From: a virus
Strand: one strand, 5' to 3'
Virus record (IMG/VR): IMGVR_UViG_3300020455_000014
Span: 1 to 64,000 of that record
Length of the DNA stretch: 64,000 nucleotides
Made by a program: the position numbers and the translations under genes. Shown here one piece after another: positions 59,151 to 64,000 of the stretch (position 1 is the stretch's first letter; each line of letters opens with the position of its first letter). The notes beneath the pieces were generated by a model, which had not been told where the DNA came from, did no database searches, and saw nothing but the letters and a program-made list of their open reading frames with translations.

Positions 59151-61622
59151 ATGGCCATAGAAAAAGGATTATATCAAGCACCGCAAGGTATCCAACCAAC
59201 ACCTAATGGTGCGGATATGGAGATCGAAATTGTTAATCCAGAAATGGTAACAATGGATGATGGTAGTGTAGAAGTAACTATTATTCCTGGGATGGAGAAC
59301 GCAGGTACGGGTGGTTTTGACGAAAATATCGCTGAAACTTTAGAAGATAAAGAGTTGAATTTACTGTCAAATGATATTGTAGAGATGGTAGATTCTGACG
59401 TGGATAGTCGAAAAGACTGGGCAGACACATTTGTAAGGGGGCTGGACGTTCTGGGGTTCAAATATGAAGAACGTACCGAACCTTGGGAGGGTGCGTGTGG
59501 AGTTTATTCTACAGTATTAGCCGAAGCAGCTATTAGATTCCAAGCGGAAACAATGAGCGAAACATTCCCTGCAGCAGGTCCTGTCAAGACTAAAATACTA
59601 GGGGAAGAGACAAAAGACAAAGAAGAAGCAGCTGCTCGTGTAAAAGCAGACATGAACTATGAACTTACTGAACGTATGGTAGAATATAGACCTGAACATG
59701 AAAGATTATTGTATAGTTTAGGGTTAGCAGGTTCTGCTTTTAAGAAAGTTTACTATGATCCTAATTTAGGTAGACAATGTGCTGTTTATATACCTGCAGA
59801 AGATGTTATTGTACCTTATGGTGCTTCTAACATAGAAACAGCAGAACGTGTTACTCATGTAATGCGAAAAACAAAGAATGAGTTAAAGAAGCTACAAATG
59901 AACGGTTTTTATCGTGATGTAGACTTAGGAGAACCTCAATCCTTTCATACTGATATTGAAGAGAGAAAAGCTGAAGAAGGGGGGTATTCCCTTACAGATG
60001 ATGAAAGATTTACATTATATGAGGTACATGCCGACTTAGTTATAGAAGGAATAGATGGTTCTGAAGATGAAATTGCTAAACCTTACATTGTTACTATAGA
60101 ACGAGGTTCTAGCGAAATTTTATCTATAAGAAGAAACTGGAACCCAGATGACCAGTTAATGTTAAAAAGACAACATTTTGTACATTACGTTTATGTACCA
60201 GGGTTTGGTTTTTATGGACTTGGATTAATACATATCATAGGAGGTTATTCTCGTGCAGGAACTTCAATCATTCGTCAGCTTGTTGATGCTGGCACTCTCT
60301 CTAATCTCCCAGGGGGTCTTAAATCTCGTGGATTACGTATTAAAGGAGATGCTGCGCCTATTGAACCAGGGGAGTGGAAAGACGTAGATGTACCCTCTGG
60401 TAGTATCCGAGACAACATTATGGCTCTACCTTATAAGGAGCCAAGTCAAACATTACTAGCTTTATTAGATAAAATAACAACAGAGGGCAGAAGACTAGGT
60501 GCTATCAGTGATATGAACATATCTGATATGTCAGCTAACGCTCCAGTTGGTACAACTCTAGCTATTTTAGAGCGTACCCTTAAACCTATGGCAGCCGTAC
60601 AGGCTCGTGTACATTATGCAATGAAACAAGAGTTTAAGCTCTTAAAAGCCATAATGACACAATATGCACCGAAAGAGTATTCTTACGTACCTCACCGTGG
60701 GGAGATGAGTGCACGTCAAGCAGATTATACGATGACTGATGTGATACCAGTGTCTGATCCTAACAGCTCTACGATGGCACAAAGAGTTGTACAATACCAG
60801 ACTGTGTTACAAATGGCAGCACAAGCACCACAAATATATGATCTACCGCAGTTACATAGGCAAATGATAGAAGTCCTTGGTATTAAAAACGCAGATAAAC
60901 TTGTTCCAACAAAAGATGATGCTGTACCTGCAGATCCTATCAGTGAGAATATGGATGCTCTTAATGGTAAACCGTTAAAAGCTTTCATGTATCAAGATCA
61001 TGACGCACATATACAGACTCATATGACTTTCTTACAAGATCCTATGATGGCACAGATGGTAAACCAGAACCCACAAGCCAAACGTATATTAGCAGCTACA
61101 CAAGCTCACATTGCTGAACACCTTGGTTTTAAGTATCGTAGGCAGATTGAAGAAGAACTTGGAGCACCTCTACCAGCACCTGGTGAGGAGTTACCAGAAA
61201 GTGTTGAAGTCAATCTTTCTCAATTGGTGGCTCAAGCAGGGGCACAACTAACACAAAAACATATGCAGGAGATGGCAGCTAAGAAAGCTATGGAGAAAGC
61301 TAAAGATCCTGTTATACAAATGCAACAGCAAGAAATGCAGATTAAACAAGCTGAAGTACAACGTAAAGCAGCTAAAGATCAGGCTGATGTATCTATAGAA
61401 CGTGCTAAATTAGAACTTGAAGCAAAAGAAAAAGGTATTAAGTTAGCAAAAGATAAACAAGAGTCTCAAAATAAGATGGAGATGGATATATTTAAAACAC
61501 TTCAAGCAAGTCAAGACAAAGCTAGATCAGAACAGACTAAAGCAAGATCTGAAGCTAACAAGTTAAGACAAGCAGCAGCTATGCAAGCAGCAAAACCTCA
61601 ACCTGAAAAGAAGGAAAAGTAA
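59151..61622 (+). CDS. portal protein (P22-like)
   Basis: 823 residues. After a variable N terminus, the phrases WADTFVRGLDVLGFKYEERT, PWEGACGVYSTVLAEAAIRF and QAETMSETFPAAGPVKTKIL fit the P22-type portal of marine phages. The Gln/Lys-rich C-terminal 170 residues (MQQQEMQIKQAEVQRKAAKD) form a long coiled coil, like the portal barrel or crown. It directly follows the terminase. Portal rings connect head and tail and guide DNA. Confidence 0.85.
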   Translation: MAIEKGLYQAPQGIQPTPNGADMEIEIVNPEMVTMDDGSVEVTIIPGMENAGTGGFDENIAETLEDKELNLLSNDIVEMVDSDVDSRKDWADTFVRGLDVLGFKYEERTEPWEGACGVYSTVLAEAAIRFQAETMSETFPAAGPVKTKILGEETKDKEEAAARVKADMNYELTERMVEYRPEHERLLYSLGLAGSAFKKVYYDPNLGRQCAVYIPAEDVIVPYGASNIETAERVTHVMRKTKNELKKLQMNGFYRDVDLGEPQSFHTDIEERKAEEGGYSLTDDERFTLYEVHADLVIEGIDGSEDEIAKPYIVTIERGSSEILSIRRNWNPDDQLMLKRQHFVHYVYVPGFGFYGLGLIHIIGGYSRAGTSIIRQLVDAGTLSNLPGGLKSRGLRIKGDAAPIEPGEWKDVDVPSGSIRDNIMALPYKEPSQTLLALLDKITTEGRRLGAISDMNISDMSANAPVGTTLAILERTLKPMAAVQARVHYAMKQEFKLLKAIMTQYAPKEYSYVPHRGEMSARQADYTMTDVIPVSDPNSSTMAQRVVQYQTVLQMAAQAPQIYDLPQLHRQMIEVLGIKNADKLVPTKDDAVPADPISENMDALNGKPLKAFMYQDHDAHIQTHMTFLQDPMMAQMVNQNPQAKRILAATQAHIAEHLGFKYRRQIEEELGAPLPAPGEELPESVEVNLSQLVAQAGAQLTQKHMQEMAAKKAMEKAKDPVIQMQQQEMQIKQAEVQRKAAKDQADVSIERAKLELEAKEKGIKLAKDKQESQNKMEMDIFKTLQASQDKARSEQTKARSEANKLRQAAAMQAAKPQPEKKEK

Positions 61623-61903
61623 TGGCTAAATCTCCAGCATGGCAACGTAAAGAAGGTAAATCTAAGAGCGGGGGGCTAAATGCGAAAGGAGTCGCTTCTT
61701 ATAGAAAGGCGAACCCAGGCTCTAAATTAAAAACAGCGGTTACAACAAAACCGTCAAAACTAAAGAAGGGTTCTAAGGCTGCAAATAGGAGAAAGTCCTT
61801 TTGTGCTAGAATGGAGGGAATGAAAAAGAGGAGGACAAGTGCAAAGACCGCACGAGATCCAGATTCTAGAATCAATAAATCATTAAGGAAGTGGAATTGT
61901 TAA
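61622..61903 (+). CDS. small basic conserved phage protein (93 aa)
   Basis: MAKSPAWQRKEGKSKSGGLN, AKGVASYRKANPGSKLKTAV and KRKSFCARMEGMKKR-like phrases identify a small, extremely basic protein that is frequent between portal and scaffold genes of marine phages. Two Cys and an ordered C-terminal half suggest a small fold with a disordered start. It overlaps the portal stop. The function is not known; DNA condensation or packaging support is possible. Confidence 0.8.
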   Translation: MAKSPAWQRKEGKSKSGGLNAKGVASYRKANPGSKLKTAVTTKPSKLKKGSKAANRRKSFCARMEGMKKRRTSAKTARDPDSRINKSLRKWNC

Positions 61904-62056
61904 ATGGCTAAAAAAGGTTTATATGCAAATATTCATGCTAAAAGAAAAAGAATTAAAGCAGGGAGTGGAGAGAAGATGAGGAAACCTGGAGCAAAAGGAG
62001 CTCCTACCGCTGCTAACTTTAAACGTTCAGCTAAAACAGCTAAAAAGAAAGGTTAG
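61904..62056 (+). CDS. small basic conserved phage protein (50 aa)
   Basis: Starts right after the previous stop. MAKKGLYANIHAKRKRIKAG and KMRKPGAKGAPTAANFKRSA match a widespread 50-60-residue phage protein of unknown function. It is highly basic and Gly-rich. It is too short for most automatic callers but its pattern is conserved. Confidence 0.8.
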   Translation: MAKKGLYANIHAKRKRIKAGSGEKMRKPGAKGAPTAANFKRSAKTAKKKG

Positions 62057-62058
62057 TA

Positions 62059-62256
62059 ATGGCAAAAACCGTCTTTGACGTGCTAAAAGAAAAAATCGAA
62101 GTTGACAAGCAAACAGCAATAGATTTTCTTGCAAAAGCAGGAGCAAAAGATTTTTCAGAATATAAAGAGTTAACTGGTCTTATTCGGGGTCTGGAGACTA
62201 GTTTATCACATATTGAAGACCTCTCGCGCAACTATATGGAAGATGAAGATGAGTGA
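62059..62256 (+). CDS. 65-aa helical protein
   Basis: AKTVFDVLKEKIEVDKQTAI and YKELTGLIRGLETSLSHIED form two helices with an acidic end (MEDEDE). It overlaps the following GroES-like gene by a few bases. Proteins of this size at this location are common in related phages, and may be assembly factors. Confidence 0.7.
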   Translation: MAKTVFDVLKEKIEVDKQTAIDFLAKAGAKDFSEYKELTGLIRGLETSLSHIEDLSRNYMEDEDE

Positions 62257-62671
62257 AATAAAAGTAACAGAAGAGAACCCACAATCAGCAAAAATATATA
62301 CTTATGACCCGAATATGTCGGATGATGAGTTAGAAGTTCAATTACCTAAACCTGTAGGGTATAGAGTCCTTGTAGCTATGCCTGAAATAGAAAAAACCTT
62401 TGATGGTACAAATGTGTTAAAAACAGATGCAGCTATGCACAATGAACACATTATGTCTATTATAGGTATGGTATTGGATATGGGAGACCAAGCATATAAT
62501 GATAAAGAAAGGTTTCCAGATGGTCCTTGGTGTAAAACAGGAGACTATGTAATGTTTCGTGCCAATACGGGTACAAGATTTAAAGTGGCTGGTGTAGAGT
62601 ATCGTTTAATGAATGATGATTCTATCGAAGCCGTAGTAGCCGACCCTCGCGGTGTAACGAGAGCAATATAG
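62249..62671 (+). CDS. GroES-like co-chaperonin
   Basis: The ATG at 62249 (within the previous gene's end, GGAAG upstream) gives 140 residues. EVQLPKPVGYRVLVAMPEIE, GMVLDMGDQAYNDKE, CKTGDYVMFRANTGTRFKVA and EYRLMNDDSIEAVVADP follow the beta-barrel order of Cpn10/GroES, with an insert where the mobile loop (FDGTNVLKTDA) is expected. No GroEL is encoded here, so it would cap the host chaperonin, as T4 gp31 does for capsid folding. The neighbouring scaffold gene supports this. Confidence 0.8.
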   Translation: MSEIKVTEENPQSAKIYTYDPNMSDDELEVQLPKPVGYRVLVAMPEIEKTFDGTNVLKTDAAMHNEHIMSIIGMVLDMGDQAYNDKERFPDGPWCKTGDYVMFRANTGTRFKVAGVEYRLMNDDSIEAVVADPRGVTRAI

Positions 62672-62681
62672 GAGATAGCAT

Positions 62682-63698
62682 ATGGCAATAGAAAAAGTAG
62701 AGTATAGCTTTCCTCATGAAGATGAGGATGAAAAAGTTATAGAGGTAGAACCTTCTTCTGCAGAAGAAATTAAAAAAGCTAAGAAGGAAGAGCCTGAAAA
62801 AGTAAAGGTTGAAGTTGAAAAACCGAAAGAAAAAGAAGTAGAAATCGAAGTTGTCGATGATACTCCTAAAGCAGATAGGAATAGAAAACCTTCTGCTCCT
62901 CCAGAAGATTTAACAGATGAAGAGCTTGAACAGTATTCGGACAAAGTTCGCAATAGGATTAAGCATTTTAGTAAAGGTTATCACGATGAACGTAGAGCAA
63001 AAGAAGCCGCTTCTCGTGAACGCCAAGAGCTAGAAAATTATGCTAAATCTATTATGGAAGAGAATAATAAGCTTAAGGGTGATTTAACTAAAAACCAAGA
63101 AGCTCTTTTAAAACAAGCAAAGTATAATGTTGAAGAGGATCTAAAAAAAGCCAAAGCAGCTTACAAAGTAGCCCATGAGTCTGGTGATTCTGATGCTCTT
63201 TTGGCAGCACAAGATGCTCTTACTACTGCTAAGCTAAAAACTGATAAATTAGCAGATATAAAAATACCTACTTTACAACAAACAGATAATAATGTAAAAC
63301 TAGATACTAATAGTGCCCCTAAGCCAAAACCAGCCGATGAAAAAGCTGTGGCATGGTCAAAGCAAAATCCTTGGTTTGGGTCGGATGACGAGATGACAAG
63401 TCTTGCCATGGGGGTACATACGAGACTTGCAAAGCAGGGTGTAGACCTGCAGAGCGATGAATACTACGATGCTATAAATGCACGTATGCGAGAAGTGTTT
63501 CCAGATAAGTTTGAGAGCACTGACAAACCAGAGGCCGAAGGGTCAAAAAAGCAGTCGAATGTGGTTGCCCCCGCAACGCGGAGCACAGCACCTAAAAAGG
63601 TGCGATTAACGCAAACACAGGTACAGATTGCTAGGAAGCTCGGAGTGCCACTAGAACTATACGCCCAAAAGGTTGCAGAAGAAATGAGGAAAACATAA
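62682..63698 (+). CDS. scaffolding-like protein (338 aa)
   Basis: Highly charged: an acidic/Lys-rich disordered N terminus (about 1-80), a long coiled coil (about 85-200, RRAKEAASRERQELENYAKS) and a C-terminal helical region (VRLTQTQVQIARKLGVPLEL YAQKV in two parts). This is the typical composition of a podovirus scaffold placed between portal and major capsid genes. The capsid gene itself is not in the window. It overlaps the next start as TAATG. Confidence 0.75.
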   Translation: MAIEKVEYSFPHEDEDEKVIEVEPSSAEEIKKAKKEEPEKVKVEVEKPKEKEVEIEVVDDTPKADRNRKPSAPPEDLTDEELEQYSDKVRNRIKHFSKGYHDERRAKEAASRERQELENYAKSIMEENNKLKGDLTKNQEALLKQAKYNVEEDLKKAKAAYKVAHESGDSDALLAAQDALTTAKLKTDKLADIKIPTLQQTDNNVKLDTNSAPKPKPADEKAVAWSKQNPWFGSDDEMTSLAMGVHTRLAKQGVDLQSDEYYDAINARMREVFPDKFESTDKPEAEGSKKQSNVVAPATRSTAPKKVRLTQTQVQIARKLGVPLELYAQKVAEEMRKT

Positions 63699-64000
63699 TG
63701 GCTGAAAATCGAATAAACCGTGAAACTACGACACGAGAAAAAGTAGAACGAAAAAAAGCCTGGACAAGACCAGAGGTTTTACCCTCGCCAAATCCTGAGC
63801 CAGGATACTCGTTTAGATGGATTCGTGTTGCAACACAGGGTCAAGTCGATCCAACCAATGTGTCCTCGAAATTACGTGAAGGTTGGGAGCCTGTAAAGGC
63901 AGTAGACCATCCAGAAATTACAATGGCAACTATCGAGAATGATAAATTCAAAGATAACATTGTGATTGGTGGTTTAATGCTTTGTAAAGCTCCAAAAGAA
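63698..64000 (+). CDS. partial virion-region protein, cut by the window end
   Basis: 101 residues are visible. RINRETTTREKVERKKAWTR, PEPGYSFRWIRVATQGQVDP and LREGWEPVKAVDHPE are well-known phrases of a conserved small protein located upstream of the major capsid gene in uncultured marine phages. IVIGGLMLCKAPKE is near its normal end. The frame is still open at 64000. Confidence 0.75.
   Translation, partial: MAENRINRETTTREKVERKKAWTRPEVLPSPNPEPGYSFRWIRVATQGQVDPTNVSSKLREGWEPVKAVDHPEITMATIENDKFKDNIVIGGLMLCKAPKE

Overview
The window is a tailed-phage genome fragment, AT-rich throughout. It has the gene order and many protein families I associate with uncultured marine podovirus-like phages (uvMED-type metagenomic genomes); that affiliation is from memory of the families. 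Podovirus morphology is inferred. There is a P22-type portal, a large terminase, a head-tail adaptor, a nozzle-like protein and very large ejection proteins, but no tape measure, tail tube, sheath or baseplate genes. I see no integrase, phage RNA polymerase, tRNA or CRISPR array, so a lytic lifestyle with host RNA polymerase is the simplest reading. The lysis enzymes suggest a Gram-negative host.

Layout. (1) 1-36832, plus strand: virion and lysis genes. These are connector and adaptor proteins with tiny Lys/Gly-rich proteins (1-2.9 kb), tail and fibre proteins including a glycine-rich adhesin and three large paralogous beta-repeat adhesins (2.9-15 kb), a lysis cassette of small membrane proteins, a holin and an M15 endopeptidase (15-17 kb), a nozzle-like protein (17.2-19.2 kb), and internal/ejection proteins up to 2218 aa (20.2-36.8 kb). 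(2) 36815-56445, minus strand. It starts with nucleases, a SleB-like hydrolase and the replication set: primase-helicase, SSB-like protein, HTH protein, SNF2 helicase, RecB-like nuclease, family A DNA polymerase and VRR-NUC nuclease. A MoxR-type AAA ATPase/VWA-metallopeptidase module with uncharacterised partners follows (48.3-55.1 kb). Then come a repeat-rich non-coding region (55.1-55.7 kb) and a separate 237-aa gene with its own terminator. (3) 56874-64000, plus strand: packaging and head assembly, with small and large terminase, portal, small basic proteins, a GroES-like co-chaperonin, a scaffold-like protein and a partial virion gene.

Both ends cut through genes, and no major capsid gene is seen. 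The natural reading is that the two ends meet in a circular or permuted genome and the capsid gene lies in the missing piece.

The least explained parts are the AAA/VWA block, a four-helix cloverleaf-like RNA upstream of the primase-helicase, a structured leader starting at a predicted promoter, an iterated TGTTCC/GGAACA array, a hairpin before the terminase genes, a cupredoxin-like domain inserted in one adhesin, and an ejection protein combining a zinc-peptidase motif with repeated QLEFDL-like motifs. Coordinates given for genes use the start codon best supported by ribosome binding sites and overlaps. Family names rest on recognised motifs, not on database searches.
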